64,000 bases of DNA from Blastochloris tepida (GCF_003966715.1 NZ_AP018907.1:1910001-1974000), one strand, 5' to 3'; shown: positions 21,118 through 29,371, numbered from the stretch's first letter. The notes: generated by a model from the letters alone, not told the origin. Program-made: numbers and translations.

Positions 21118-21488
21118 CGTGTCCTCGTTGCTCGCCGGCAGAGCCGGCCGGAGGGTCGACGTCCCCCTTGCGGGGAACTCCGTCGGCGGCGACCCTCGGT
21201 CCGCCGTCCCCGGTTGGCCGGGGTGCCTTATGCACGCATCCCGCCGAAGCGCTCCGGCGGGAGACCGGCTCGAAGCCGGCAAAATCCATCACTCAAAATT
21301 CATCACTCAAGAGCAGGATCCGACACTCACGCGGATCCGACACTCAAGAGACTGCATCACCTGCACCGCATCGTCCGAAACGCCGGGATGCGACGGAACC
21401 GGTGACGCGACGCCACACCGCCCGGCCGCCGGGCGGAATGCGTGCAGCGGCCCCGGAACGATGTCCCGAAGCCGCCGCACGCGACGTC
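21118..21488 (-). other. rplL-rpoB intergenic region
   Basis: A gap of 371 bases without a gene. It contains a short imperfect tandem repeat (21282-21346) and GC-rich inverted sequences nearer rpoB. The rplL-rpoB gap is a known control point for polymerase subunit synthesis in other bacteria. I see no definite terminator with a T tract. Confidence 0.45.
21282..21346. repeat. Imperfect short tandem repeat upstream of rpoB
   Basis: Two 14-base units, AAATCCATCACTCA and AAATTCATCACTCA, are followed by two longer units of 20 and 17 bases that share GGATCCGACACTCA. All units end in CACTCA. It resembles the other short-period repeats in this window (24830, 35714, 37762, 44121 and 50498). Confidence 0.6.
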
Positions 21489-21866
21489 TCACTTGAGTTC
21501 GACCTTGGCGCCGACCTTCTCGAGCTGCGCCTTGATCTTGTCGGCCTCTTCCTTGCCGACGCCTTCCTTGATCGGCTTGGGCGCGCCCTCGACCAGATCC
21601 TTGGCCTCCTTCAGGCCGAGACCGGTGATGGCGCGGACTTCCTTGATGACCTCGATCTTCTTGTCGCCGGCCGAGGCCAGGATCACGTTGAACTCGGTCT
21701 TCTCCTCGACCGGAGCCGCAGCGGCGGCAGCGCCCGGCGCCGCGGCAACCGCGACGGCGGCAGCGGCGGACACGCCCCAGCCCTCTTCGAGCAGCTTGGT
21801 CAGCTCGGCCATTTCGAGCACGGTCAGAGCGGACAGCTCGTCGTAAATCTTCTTCAGGTCAGCCAT
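21489..21866 (-). CDS. rplL: 50S ribosomal protein L7/L12
   Basis: L7/L12 (125 residues) forms the stalk that recruits translation factors. The N-terminal dimerisation helices, the Ala-rich hinge near residues 35-52 and the C-terminal factor-binding domain [20 protein letters not shown] with [16 protein letters not shown] are all present. It follows rplJ by 43 bases, the conserved L10-L12 pair. Confidence 0.98.
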   Translation of the reverse strand: MADLKKIYDELSALTVLEMAELTKLLEEGWGVSAAAAVAVAAAPGAAAAAAPVEEKTEFNVILASAGDKKIEVIKEVRAITGLGLKEAKDLVEGAPKPIKEGVGKEEADKIKAQLEKVGAKVELK

Positions 21867-21909
21867 TGATAATGGTCCTTATCGGTTCGAACCGGAGTTT
21901 CGAGAAGCC

Positions 21910-22428
21910 TCACGCGGCTTCGCGCTTTTCGGCATAGGCCTTGAGCAGGCGGGCCATCTTGGCCGACGGCTCCTTCGACAGCTGGGCGAACTTGGTGGCG
22001 GGCGCCTGGAGGACGCCGACCAGCTTCGCACGCAGTTCGTCGAGCGACGGCAGCGAGGCGAGCGCCTTCACACCGTCGGCATTGAGAGCCGTCTTGCCCA
22101 TCGCGCCGCCCAGGATCACGAACTTGTCGTGAGCCTTGGCGAAATCGAGGGCGGCCTTGGGAGCGGCCACCGGATCGTCCGAATAGGCGATCAGCGTCGG
22201 CCCCTTGAGCAGGGGCGCGATGGTGGCGACATCCGTGCCTTCGAGCGCGATCTTCGCGAGGCGGTTCTTCGCGACCTTCACGCTGGCGCCGGCCTTCTTC
22301 ATCTGCTTGCGCAGGTTCTGAAGCTGGGCGACCGTGAGGCCGGAATAATGGGCGACGACGACGACGCCCGAGGCCTTGAACACCTCGTTGAGCGACTCGA
22401 CGACGACCTTCTTTTCCGCGCGATCCAC
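21910..22428 (-). CDS. rplJ: 50S ribosomal protein L10
   Basis: L10 (172 residues) anchors the L7/L12 dimers on the stalk. The start is a GTG at 22428, reading (M)[16 protein letters not shown], with GGAGA about 8 bases upstream. The product contains [19 protein letters not shown] and a C-terminal helix for L12 binding. In other bacteria L10 with L12 binds its own leader RNA to repress translation, and the long upstream gap here would suit that. Confidence 0.97.
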   Translation of the reverse strand: MDRAEKKVVVESLNEVFKASGVVVVAHYSGLTVAQLQNLRKQMKKAGASVKVAKNRLAKIALEGTDVATIAPLLKGPTLIAYSDDPVAAPKAALDFAKAHDKFVILGGAMGKTALNADGVKALASLPSLDELRAKLVGVLQAPATKFAQLSKEPSAKMARLLKAYAEKREAA

Positions 22429-22835
22429 GCTTCGTCTCCGTTGGCGGCGCGATCAGGGATCGGCCGCCGGTTGCACCTGCCGGCCTGTGCGGCGGAACGC
22501 TGTCCGCCTCGCAGGTCGGCGCTCGGGTTGCCCTGTCCCCCCGGGCGCCGCGAGCGGGCCGAGGTGCTGGTTCGAACCGATCGCCGGGAAAAGCCAGATG
22601 CTGGCCACGCCCGGGCTCGGCTGATCCCCCGTCTGTGCAGGCCCAGAAGGAACTTTTCGTCCCTCAAGGATTAGGCCGTTGCCGGCACCTGCAGTCTCGG
22701 ACAGGACGAGGCCGGACGGGCAAGCCCGCCGGCCCCACCGTGCCGGGGATCACCCGGCGACGGATCTCTTGGCGCATCCGGCCGAAGCCGGAGCCAAACT
22801 CTCAAATAAGCGTTCTTGGTGCAGTTTGTCAGCCC
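22429..22835 (-). promoter_or_regulatory. rplJ leader region with candidate promoter
   Basis: A 407-base gap between rplA and rplJ. On the minus strand CTGACA (22832-22827), a 17-base spacer and TTATTT (22809-22804) form a weak candidate promoter at its upstream end. The remainder is GC-rich with several possible stems, where the L10-binding leader RNA would be expected. I infer the leader from position and gap length and did not resolve its fold. Confidence 0.35.
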
Positions 22836-23546
22836 CTAAACTGCCTTTTCGCCGCCAATCACTGTGGACGGCTCGACCTTGACCCCCGGCCCCATGGTCG
22901 AGGAGATCGCCACACGCTGCAGATATGTGCCCTTGGCGCCCGGCGGCTTGGCCTTGACCACCGCGTCGGTGAAGGCGCGGATGTTCTCGACCAGCTTGTC
23001 GGTCGTGAACGACACCTTGCCGATGCCGCCATGGATGATGCCGGCCTTCTCGACGCGGAACTCGACCGCGCCGCCCTTGGCCGCCTTCACCGCGCCGGCC
23101 ACGTCCATGGTCACGGTGCCGACCTTCGGGTTCGGCATCAGGCCGCGCGGGCCCAACACCTTGCCGAGGCGGCCGACCAGCGGCATCAGGTCCGGCGTGG
23201 CGATGCAGCGGTCGAACTCGATGGTGCCGCCCTGCACGATCTCCAGCAGATCCTCGGCGCCGACGATGTCGGCTCCGGCCGCCTTGGCCTCGTCGGCCTT
23301 GCCGCCGCGCGCGAACACCGCGACGCGCACCGTACGGCCCGAGCCGTTCGGCAGGTTGCAGACGCCGCGCACCATCTGGTCGGCGTGGCGCGGGTCGACG
23401 CCGAGATTGAGCGCCACCTCGACAGTCTCGTCGAACTTGGCCTTGGACCGCGACTTGATCAGCTCCACCGCCTCCGGGAGGGTGTAGAGCTTGGCGCGAT
23501 CGATGCCCTCGCGGGCGGCGCGGATACGCTTTCCGGCTTTGCTCAT
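22836..23546 (-). CDS. rplA: 50S ribosomal protein L1
   Basis: L1 (236 residues) forms the mobile L1 stalk that helps release E-site tRNA, and in E. coli represses the L11 operon. The start [20 protein letters not shown] at 23546 lies 4 bases after the rplK stop. [15 protein letters not shown], the L1 signature, is intact. Confidence 0.97.
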   Translation of the reverse strand: MSKAGKRIRAAREGIDRAKLYTLPEAVELIKSRSKAKFDETVEVALNLGVDPRHADQMVRGVCNLPNGSGRTVRVAVFARGGKADEAKAAGADIVGAEDLLEIVQGGTIEFDRCIATPDLMPLVGRLGKVLGPRGLMPNPKVGTVTMDVAGAVKAAKGGAVEFRVEKAGIIHGGIGKVSFTTDKLVENIRAFTDAVVKAKPPGAKGTYLQRVAISSTMGPGVKVEPSTVIGGEKAV

Positions 23547-23550
23547 GACC

Positions 23551-23982
23551 TTACCCCACCACCTCAAGGCCCATCGAGCGGGCGGAACCTTCGATCATGC
23601 GCGCGGCCGACTCGATCGAGTCGCAATTGAGGTCGGCCATCTTCTTCTCGGCGATCTCACGGATCTGCGCGGCGGTGACGCGCCCCGCCTTGGGGCCGCG
23701 ACCGGGCGTCTTGGAGCCCGACTGAAGACCGGCGGCCTGCTTGAGGAAGTAGGACACCGGCGGCTGCTTCATCTCGAAGGTGAAGGAGCGGTCCTGATAG
23801 GCGGTGATGATGACCGGGATGGGCGTGCCCTTGGTCATCTGCGCCGTCTTGGCGTTGAACGCCTTGCAGAACTCCATGATGTTCAGGCCGCGCTGGCCGA
23901 GCGCGGGGCCGATCGGCGGCTGCGGCGTCGCGGCGCCCGCCGCCACCTGCAGCTTGATGTAGCCGGTGATTTTCTTTGCCAT
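23551..23982 (-). CDS. rplK: 50S ribosomal protein L11
   Basis: L11 (143 residues) forms part of the GTPase-associated centre and is needed for RelA activation in other bacteria. It starts [20 protein letters not shown] and contains the [20 protein letters not shown] region. The proline-rich N-terminal switch, which is the thiostrepton site, is present. It pairs tightly with rplA. Confidence 0.97.
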   Translation of the reverse strand: MAKKITGYIKLQVAAGAATPQPPIGPALGQRGLNIMEFCKAFNAKTAQMTKGTPIPVIITAYQDRSFTFEMKQPPVSYFLKQAAGLQSGSKTPGRGPKAGRVTAAQIREIAEKKMADLNCDSIESAARMIEGSARSMGLEVVG

Positions 23983-24083
23983 CTCTCACTCCCGTGGCCG
24001 GATGCCCGGCCGATTCAGGGTTTCGTGGTGCGGGTCGGACGCTTGGCCGGCGCCCTCGCCTTCCACATCGAGCCGGTCGAAGC

Positions 24084-24614
24084 TCAGAGCTTCTCGACCT
24101 GCCCGAACTCAAGCTCGACCGGGGTGGGCCGTCCGAAGATCGACACCGCCACCTTCAGCCGAGACCTCGCCTCGTCGACTTCCTCGACGAAGCCGCTGAA
24201 CGAGGCGAACGGGCCGTCCGCCACGCGGACCTGCTCGCCAACCTCGAAACTGATCGTCGCCTTGGGCCGTTCCACGCCCTCCTGCATCTGGTGCAGGATG
24301 CGGTTGGCCTCGGCCTCGGAAATCGGGATCGGCTTCTTGTCCGCTCCCAGGAAGCCGGTCACCTTCGGCGTGTTCTTGATGAGGTGATAGGCCTCGTCGG
24401 TGAGGCTGCACTTCACCAGCACGTAGCCCGGGAAGAACTTCCGCTCCGAATCGACCTTCCGGCCGCGCCTGATCTCGACCACCTTTTCGGTGGGAACCAG
24501 GATCTGCTCGAACAGATCGTTCAGCCCGCGGCTCGCCGCCTGCTCGCGAATCGATTCGGCGACCTTCTTCTCGAAATTCGAATAAGCGTGGACGATGTAC
24601 CAATGAGCCGCCAT
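24084..24614 (-). CDS. nusG: Transcription antitermination/pausing factor NusG
   Basis: NusG (176 residues) binds RNA polymerase through its NGN domain and contacts Rho or S10 through its KOW domain. The NGN domain begins MAAHWYIVHAYSNFEKKVAE and includes KFFPGYVLVKCSLTDEAYHL. The KOW domain includes GEQVRVADGPFASFSG. It lies 13 bases downstream of secE, the normal order. Confidence 0.97.
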   Translation of the reverse strand: MAAHWYIVHAYSNFEKKVAESIREQAASRGLNDLFEQILVPTEKVVEIRRGRKVDSERKFFPGYVLVKCSLTDEAYHLIKNTPKVTGFLGADKKPIPISEAEANRILHQMQEGVERPKATISFEVGEQVRVADGPFASFSGFVEEVDEARSRLKVAVSIFGRPTPVELEFGQVEKL

Positions 24615-24627
24615 TGCTGCGTGACCT

Positions 24628-24825
24628 TCAGCCGCCGATCGACAGCAGCGCCGACAGGCCGATCCGAATCATCCAGTCGACGAGCATGAAAAAGACGGCG
24701 GAGGCGACGGCCATGATCAGCACCATCACCGTAGTGATGGCGGTCTCCCGGCGCGTCGGCCAAGTGACCTTCTCGGTCTCCGAGCGGACCTGCTGCAAGA
24801 ATTCGAGGGGATTGGTCTTCGCCAT
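24628..24825 (-). CDS. secE: Preprotein translocase subunit SecE
   Basis: SecE (65 residues) clamps SecY in the translocon. The start MAKTNPLEFLQQVRSETEKV at 24825 gives the short, single-helix form. The conserved KVTWPTRRET precedes one membrane helix at about residues 30-55. Just upstream lies a four-unit 14-bp repeat. Confidence 0.95.
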   Translation of the reverse strand: MAKTNPLEFLQQVRSETEKVTWPTRRETAITTVMVLIMAVASAVFFMLVDWMIRIGLSALLSIGG

Positions 24826-24829
24826 GATG

Positions 24830-24885
24830 TCCGCTTGAACGATTCCGCTTGAACGAGTCTGCGTGAACAATTCCGTCTGATCGAC
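24830..24885. repeat. 14-bp tandem repeat, four units, upstream of secE
   Basis: The units are TCCGCTTGAACGAT, TCCGCTTGAACGAG, TCTGCGTGAACAAT and TCCGTCTGATCGAC, with divergence rising away from secE. The array ends four bases before the secE start codon, so the ribosome-binding region of secE falls in the first unit. The remaining 150 bases up to the tRNA gene show nothing clear. Confidence 0.7.
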
Positions 24886-25036
24886 ACGTCCGCCGCGCCC
24901 GCTCCGCCGGGCTCTGGCTGCCTCGTATCGGCCCCGAGGCCGGGTCGAAGCCGGAAGCCGGCAATTCGGATGCCGGAAACCGACCGTGGGTCCGCCGCCT
25001 TGGCTGCTGCGGGCCGGAGCCGGCAGAAGCCGAGGC

Positions 25037-25113
25037 TGGCAGGAGTGGAGGGACTCGAACCCCCAACCCCCGGTTTTGGAGACCGGTGCTCTAGCCAGTT
25101 GAGCTACACTCCT
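25037..25113 (-). tRNA. tRNA-Trp (CCA anticodon)
   Basis: A 77-base tRNA with the 3' CCA encoded. Acceptor AGGAGTG pairs with CACTCCT, the D arm is GCTC/GAGC, and the anticodon stem CCGGT/ACCGG holds the loop CTCCAAA, giving anticodon CCA. The T arm is GGGGG-TTCGAGT-CCCTC. tRNA-Trp upstream of secE is a common alphaproteobacterial arrangement. Confidence 0.97.
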
Positions 25114-25296
25114 CCGGGCGACAGGACGCGCGGCTGTACGTGAGCCATGGCGCATCCTCCGTCATTCCTCGGAATGGTGAACACGTATACGACGCCTTCG
25201 CCCTTGTCCAGCCCCTCTCCCCATTCGGAACCGGCGGATTTTCGAGCCGTTTTCATCGTGCGTGCGGCATTTTACCCGGATCGGCCGATCCGGACC

Positions 25297-25325
25297 CGGA
25301 CATTGCCCGTAACTCCGCGTATAAG
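25297..25325 (+). promoter_or_regulatory. Candidate promoter for tspO
   Basis: CGGACA at 25297-25302, a 17-base spacer and TATAAG at 25320-25325. The -10 matches consensus at five of six positions and the -35 at four of six. Transcription would start about 80 bases before the tspO start codon. The rest of the 297-base gap after tRNA-Trp shows no gene. Confidence 0.5.
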
Positions 25326-25410
25326 GTTGAACACGCTGGGACGCGCCGGACGTCGATCATACGCTGGGGCTTCGCCGGACAACCCGAAAAAGAAGCGGAT
25401 TAAGAAGACC

Positions 25411-25911
25411 ATGACCGACATGACCTCGCTGCTCGCCCTCGTCGGCTTCTTCGCGCTGTGTTTCGCGGCCGCCTCCACCGGCGCCAAATACGGCCCGGAC
25501 GAATGGTACCGCACCATCGCCAAGCCGGCCTGGATCCCGCCCAACTGGGCGTTCGCGCCGGCCTGGATGGTGTTCTATTCGCTGCTCGCCGTCGCCGGCT
25601 GGCTGGTGTGGCGCGAGGCGGGCTTCGCCGGCGCCGCGGTGCCGCTGGCGCTCTATGTGCTGCATATCTTCTTCAACGGCATCTGGTCGCCGCTGTTCTT
25701 CGGCTGGCACCGAGTCGACCTGGCGCTGATCGATGCCGGCGCGATGTGGCTGTCGCTGGTGGCCACCATCATCGCCTTCGCCCAGGTCAGCGCCACCGCG
25801 GCGTGGCTGCTGGTGATCTATCTCGGCTGGGTGACCTTCGCCTTCGCGCTCAATCTGGCGGTGCTGCGGCTCAACCGCGACCGGCTCGACCCGCTCGCCT
25901 CGAAGGGCTGA
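25411..25911 (+). CDS. tspO: TspO/MBR family tryptophan-rich membrane protein
   Basis: A 166-residue inner or outer membrane protein of the TspO/peripheral benzodiazepine receptor family, which binds porphyrins. In Rhodobacter it tunes pigment gene expression. Five hydrophobic helices are visible. The family motifs KPAWIPPNWAFAPAWMVFYS, VWREAG and NGIWSPLFFGWHRVDLALID are present with their aromatic residues. The start MTDMTSLLALVGF at 25411 is preferred because the open upstream frame is not membrane-like. The gene stands alone, with a candidate promoter upstream and a hairpin downstream. Confidence 0.9.
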   Translation: MTDMTSLLALVGFFALCFAAASTGAKYGPDEWYRTIAKPAWIPPNWAFAPAWMVFYSLLAVAGWLVWREAGFAGAAVPLALYVLHIFFNGIWSPLFFGWHRVDLALIDAGAMWLSLVATIIAFAQVSATAAWLLVIYLGWVTFAFALNLAVLRLNRDRLDPLASKG

Positions 25912-25926
25912 CATACGACACGAGAC

Positions 25927-25953
25927 CGCGGCCGGGCCAACGCGCCGGCCGCG
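25927..25953 (+). terminator. GC-rich hairpin after tspO
   Basis: A 9-bp stem, CGCGGCCGG/CCGGCCGCG, with a 9-base loop starts 15 bases after the tspO stop. It may be extended by flanking CGACAC/GTGTCG with a bulge. There is no T tract. Confidence 0.45.
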
Positions 25954-25994
25954 TGTCGGAATTGGCGGCGGGGCTTTGTCGGATATGCGACAGG

Positions 25995-26021
25995 TTCGTT
26001 ATGTAATCCGACAATATAACG
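25995..26021 (+). promoter_or_regulatory. Mo-box-like inverted repeat upstream of the YqeB-like gene
   Basis: CGTTATGT at 25997-26004 and ATATAACG at 26014-26021 are inverted at seven of eight positions, separated by 9 bases. This resembles ModE operator half-sites of the CGTTATAT type, although the spacing is about one base longer than I recall for E. coli modA. The left half, TTCGTTATGTAATCCG, is closely matched at 28168-28183 upstream of the molbindin gene. The binding protein is inferred (ModE or MopA/B type). Confidence 0.45.
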
Positions 26022-26150
26022 GTGTCGGGTCGACAAGGCTGGGGAGGCGACTCACCTCCCTTTCCCAAGCAATTGATATTGTTGGTATTTATATCGCGCC
26101 GGCTTTGGCGCGCGGCTTGCATTTGCTGTTGCGACAGACGGGAGTCCGCC

Positions 26151-27005
26151 ATGCCGCAACGCCATCGCCGCCCGCTTGCCGTCGTGCTCGGCACCAACGA
26201 AATCGCCTCCGCGGTCGCCGTGCTGCTGCGCCGCCAGGGCTATTCTGTGGTGCTGTCGCACGATCCGGACCCGCCGGTGATGCGGCGGGCCATGGCTTTC
26301 CACGACGCGCTCCATGACGACCGCTGCGTGCTGGAGGCCGTCATCGGGCGGAGGGCGGAGACGTGGCCGGAGCTGGTGCAGGTGCTGGCGGCGCCCAACA
26401 CCGTGGCGGTGACCCGCCTCACCCTGACCGACCTCATCGTGCAGGGGCCGATCGACGTGCTGGTCGACGGCCGCATGCAGAAATACGCCGTCACCCCCGA
26501 TCTGCGCCACCTCGCCGGCATCACCGTCGGGCTCGGGCCGGGCTTCCGGATCGGCTTCAACTGCGACATCGCGGTGGAGACCCGACCGGCCTGCACCGGC
26601 GTCCTGGTCACAAGCGGCAAGACGCTGGACGCCGACGGCATCCCGGCCCGGCTGGGCCATGCCGGCCGCGAGCGCTTCGCCTATGCGCCGGCGGCGGGGC
26701 GCTGGCGCACCGCCATCGAGATCGGCACCCGTGTGTTCAAGGGGGTCCCGGTCGGCCACCTCGACGGCGCGCCGGTGGCGGCGCCGTTCGACGGCGTGCT
26801 GCGCGGCGTGGTGCGGGACGGCCTCCACGTGCCGGCGCGCACCAAGCTGCTGGAGATCGACCCGCGCGGCCGGCAGGCGCGCTGGAGCGGCATAGACGAG
26901 CGGCCGCGCGCCATCGCGCTCGCAACGCTCAAGGCGGTGATGAGTCACGCCGCCCAGCGCGCGCCCTGGCCGGCGTTCGCGGCACCCACGGCGATGGCGT
27001 CGTGA
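26151..27005 (+). CDS. YqeB-like accessory protein of molybdenum hydroxylases
   Basis: A 284-residue protein. Its pattern is a Rossmann-like N-terminal half (VVLGTNEIASAVAVLLRRQG), a middle GITVGLGPGFRIGFNCDIAV segment, and a C-terminal lipoyl/biotinyl-like half (GTRVFKGVPVGHLDGAPVAA then FDGVLRGVVRDGL). This fits the EF2563/YqeB family, which in other bacteria accompanies selenium-dependent molybdenum hydroxylases and is related to XdhC maturation proteins. The start at 26151 follows GGAG. About 130 bases of leader contain two short hairpins (26042-26060 and 26095-26112). The neighbours modD and molbindin support a molybdenum role. No hydroxylase gene lies in the window, so the client is unknown. 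Confidence 0.7.
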   Translation: MPQRHRRPLAVVLGTNEIASAVAVLLRRQGYSVVLSHDPDPPVMRRAMAFHDALHDDRCVLEAVIGRRAETWPELVQVLAAPNTVAVTRLTLTDLIVQGPIDVLVDGRMQKYAVTPDLRHLAGITVGLGPGFRIGFNCDIAVETRPACTGVLVTSGKTLDADGIPARLGHAGRERFAYAPAAGRWRTAIEIGTRVFKGVPVGHLDGAPVAAPFDGVLRGVVRDGLHVPARTKLLEIDPRGRQARWSGIDERPRAIALATLKAVMSHAAQRAPWPAFAAPTAMAS

Positions 27006-27127
27006 TACGGATTCCGGTTGATCCCTTCGGGATACCGGAAACGGTCTCGCCGAAAATCCCCTGTCCCGTGACGGGATTTTCGGCGATCGGAATACGGTTC
27101 TCCGGCCTGATCGGCCGGAAACCGTAT
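27004..27127 (+). repeat. Three-hairpin intergenic repeat, copy 1
   Basis: An element of about 125 bp with three stem-loops: a left arm around TTCCGGTTGATCCCTTCGGG paired with ATACCGGAA, a middle arm GCCGAAAATCCC/GGGATTTTCGGC, and a right arm ATACGGTTCTCCGG/CCGGAAACCGTAT. It starts at the stop of the YqeB-like gene. Related copies lie at 30143, 31281, 36313 (part) and 40197 (inverted). The following 110 bases to modD show nothing else. Confidence 0.85.
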
Positions 27128-27239
27128 GAAAAGTTCAAGTTTCGATTCGGAGTCCGGAAATGCCGGCAAGTCATTGATATGACGGCGTTTAACCCCTCCT
27201 CAGATCCTGCTTTTAACGTGCCGATTCTGAGATTTCGAT

Positions 27240-28085
27240 TCAAGCCGGGGCGATGCGCACCGCCACGTCGAGCGGCTTGGCGGCATAGGGCGCCGAGGTG
27301 ACGATGACCCGCGCCCCGGCCGCCACATAGGCGCCGGCTCGCTCGGCTGTGATGCCGCCGGCCGCGGCGATGAGGGCGTGTGGCGCCGCCGTACGCAGCC
27401 GAGCCGCCAGCTCGGCCACCGCCTCGACCGCGAACTTCTCGGCCTGGATGACACCGGCGCCGGCCGCGGCCCACACCACCCCCTCCTCGACCGTGGCGAC
27501 CTCGACCACGATCGCGCGCTCCGGCGCGCCGCGGCGCAGCCGGGCGATGGTCGCAGCCGGCGGCTCGCCGCCGAGGAAGGCGCGATGCTCGGCGAACACC
27601 AGGATGGTCTCCGACAGGCCCAGCCGGTGCGGCACCCCGCCCCCGGCCATCAGCCCCTTCAGCGACAGCGCCTTGGTGCCCGGAACCATCTTGCGGGTGC
27701 CGGCGACGGCGGCATCGGGGTCGACGGCACGCGCCGCCGCGACGATCGCCCGCGTGGTGGTGGCGATGCCCGATGCCGTCTCGATCAGAAGCTGGCCCAT
27801 CTTCCAGCCGCGGTGCAGTGCACCGGCCGGGCCGCGCGCGGTCAGGATCGGCGCCCCCGCATCCAGGGCCGCGCCGGAGGCCGCGAACGTCTCGACCGTG
27901 CAGCCGGCCCGCGTCAGCAGCCTTGCGGCATCCTCCACCGCCGCCGCCACCATCGGTCCGCGGGCTGCAAAGGTCATCACGCCGGGCGCGTCGCCGATGC
28001 CGAGCAGGTGGGTGGTGAGGTCGCCCAGCGGAACGTCGTCCGCAAGGAGGGCGTCGAGCGCGGCATCGCCAAGCGGAAACGGCAT
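27240..28085 (-). CDS. modD: ModD, nicotinate-nucleotide pyrophosphorylase homologue
   Basis: A 281-residue protein of the NadC-like fold assigned to ModD because of its pattern and context. In Rhodobacter, modD is the last gene of a molybdate transport operon, but its reaction is not settled. The NadC-type features are DDVPLGDLTTHLLG at the start, the RKMVPGTKALSLKGLMAGGG region (NadC has TRKTxPGLR here) and the barrel end with AAAGGITAERAGAYVAAGA. The changed TRK region argues against simple NadC. It is divergent from molbindin, with 144 bases between. Confidence 0.8.
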   Translation of the reverse strand: MPFPLGDAALDALLADDVPLGDLTTHLLGIGDAPGVMTFAARGPMVAAAVEDAARLLTRAGCTVETFAASGAALDAGAPILTARGPAGALHRGWKMGQLLIETASGIATTTRAIVAAARAVDPDAAVAGTRKMVPGTKALSLKGLMAGGGVPHRLGLSETILVFAEHRAFLGGEPPAATIARLRRGAPERAIVVEVATVEEGVVWAAAGAGVIQAEKFAVEAVAELAARLRTAAPHALIAAAGGITAERAGAYVAAGARVIVTSAPYAAKPLDVAVRIAPA

Positions 28086-28167
28086 GATCTTCGGACCTTG
28101 TTGGAAATCCGTCTGCGGGCCGGCGCCTGAGCGGCGCGGCCATTCCCGGCTCGACCGAACCGGGGCG

Positions 28168-28183
28168 TTTCGCTATGTATCCG
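28168..28183 (+). promoter_or_regulatory. Motif shared with the YqeB-like promoter region
   Basis: TTTCGCTATGTATCCG here matches TTCGTTATGTAATCCG at 25995-26010 apart from one C/T change and one missing A. It lies in the modD-molbindin divergent gap, 47 bases before the molbindin start. The right half-site is poor. A hairpin, CCGCC/GGCGG, follows it. I infer a common molybdenum-responsive operator. Confidence 0.4.
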
Positions 28184-28229
28184 CCGATACGGCGGGGCGG
28201 CAAGCCGCCGCCGGAACTGAGAGGACGAC

Positions 28230-28433
28230 ATGAAGATTTCCGCGCGCAACGTGCTCAAGGGCAAGGTCATCGAGGTGACCAAGGGCGCCACCACCTCCCA
28301 TGTGAGGCTCGATGTCGGCGGCAACATCATCACCGCCGCGATCACCAACGAGGCGGTCGACGAGCTCGGCATCGCCGTCGGCAAGGACGCCTTCGCGGTG
28401 ATCAAGTCCTCGGACGTGATGATCGGGGTCTGA
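28230..28433 (+). CDS. Molbindin (Mop/TOBE domain protein)
   Basis: A 67-residue single Mop domain that binds molybdate or tungstate as an oligomer. The pattern MKISARNVLKGKVIEVTKGA, TSHVRLDVGG, ITAAITNEAVDELGIAVGK and VIKSSDVMIGV is typical. The start has GAGAGG about 8 bases upstream. It sits between modD (divergent) and an ABC permease/ATPase pair on the same strand 190 bases downstream. Confidence 0.9.
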   Translation: MKISARNVLKGKVIEVTKGATTSHVRLDVGGNIITAAITNEAVDELGIAVGKDAFAVIKSSDVMIGV

Positions 28434-28595
28434 GACAGGCACGCCGAGAGCCGGTCGTCGCCTCCGATCGCGCGTTTTCCGGAAGCCCATGATTCCACGC
28501 ATGAAGATTCGCGTGTTTCGACGGTCTTGCGCATCGACGTGCTGGGCTGCGCATACTGATTTGTTGGAATGATTCGGCGTCGGGAGAGGCCGCAC

Positions 28596-28628
28596 ATGAC
28601 CGTTCCCGCCGCTCATTTCGGCCTGTGA
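28596..28628 (+). CDS. Possible 10-residue leader peptide ahead of the ABC permease
   Basis: ATG at 28596 follows GGGAGAGG at good spacing and encodes MTVPAAHFGL then TGA at 28626-28628. The stop overlaps the GTG start of the permease (GTGA). It could couple translation of the permease, or be the remnant of a lost upstream gene. There is no independent support that it is functional. Confidence 0.3.
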   Translation: MTVPAAHFGL

Positions 28629-29371
28629 ACGCGGCCGCCCGCCTCGCCTGGGGCGCCGCCGGTCTGGCCGGGCTGGTTCTGGCGTGGGAGGCCGGCCACC
28701 GCGCGCTCGGGCCGCTGGTGCTGCCGGCGCCGGCCGAGACCTTCGCCACACTCGCTGCCCTCATCCTCTCCGGCAAGGCCGGGCCGGCGCTCGCCGTCAC
28801 CGCCGCCGATGCGCTGGGCGGCTGGCTCGGCGGGGCGGTGCTGGGCGCGGCGCTGGGGGTGGCAGGCGGCCTCGTGCCGCCGCTCGGCGCGGCGCTGCGG
28901 CCGGTGACCACCGTCATTCTCGGCGTGCCGCCGATCGCCTGGGTGGTGCTGTCGCTCCTGTGGTTCGGGCCGGCGGGCCTGAGCGCCGGCTTCACCGTGC
29001 TGGTGACGGTGCTGCCGATCGTGTTCGCCGGGGCGTTCCAGGGCATCCTCGCCCGCGATCCGGCGCTGGGCGAGATGGCCCGCGCCTTCGGCGCTCCGCC
29101 GCTGCTGAAGCTCAGGGCGCTGATCCTGCCGCAGCTGCTCGATCATCTGCTGCCGGCGCTCGCCACCGCGCTTGCCTTCGCCTGGAAGGTGGCGGTGATG
29201 GCCGAGGTACTGGGCGGCGGCACCGGCATCGGCGGCGAGATCGCCACCGCGCGTGCCCATCTCGACCTCGCCATGACGCTGGCCTGGGTGATGCTGGCGG
29301 TGGCGCTGCTGCTCGCCTGCGACGCGGTGCTGCTCAACCCGATCCGCCGCCGGGCGCGGGGGGCGGCGTGA
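28625..29371 (+). CDS. ABC transporter permease, NitT/TauT/SsuC-like
   Basis: A 248-residue inner-membrane permease with about six helices. The EAA-type cytoplasmic loop reads RAFGAPPLLKLRALILPQLL. It resembles the permeases of nitrate, taurine and alkanesulfonate uptake systems (for example GVPPIAWVVLSLLWFGPAGL). The start is a GTG at 28625, where the frame opens after the short leader ORF. It overlaps the ATPase gene by one base (TGATG). No substrate-binding protein is encoded nearby. Substrate is unknown, and molybdate, tungstate or another anion would fit the neighbours. Confidence 0.8.
   Translation: MNAAARLAWGAAGLAGLVLAWEAGHRALGPLVLPAPAETFATLAALILSGKAGPALAVTAADALGGWLGGAVLGAALGVAGGLVPPLGAALRPVTTVILGVPPIAWVVLSLLWFGPAGLSAGFTVLVTVLPIVFAGAFQGILARDPALGEMARAFGAPPLLKLRALILPQLLDHLLPALATALAFAWKVAVMAEVLGGGTGIGGEIATARAHLDLAMTLAWVMLAVALLLACDAVLLNPIRRRARGAA

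Noticed and set aside
26022..26150. Molybdenum cofactor riboswitch
   Set aside because: Context fits, but the two short hairpins do not match a fold I can recognise, so it is not listed as a riboswitch.
27240..28085. Quinolinate phosphoribosyltransferase NadC
   Set aside because: The TRK region is changed to RKMVPGTKALSLKG, the gene lies beside molbindin, and nadA/nadB are absent, so ModD is the better call.
26929..28203. 424-codon minus-strand frame overlapping modD
   Set aside because: It is out of frame with modD and continues into intergenic repeat copy 1. The repeat-derived part gives the same peptide-like run seen in other copies, which is an artefact.
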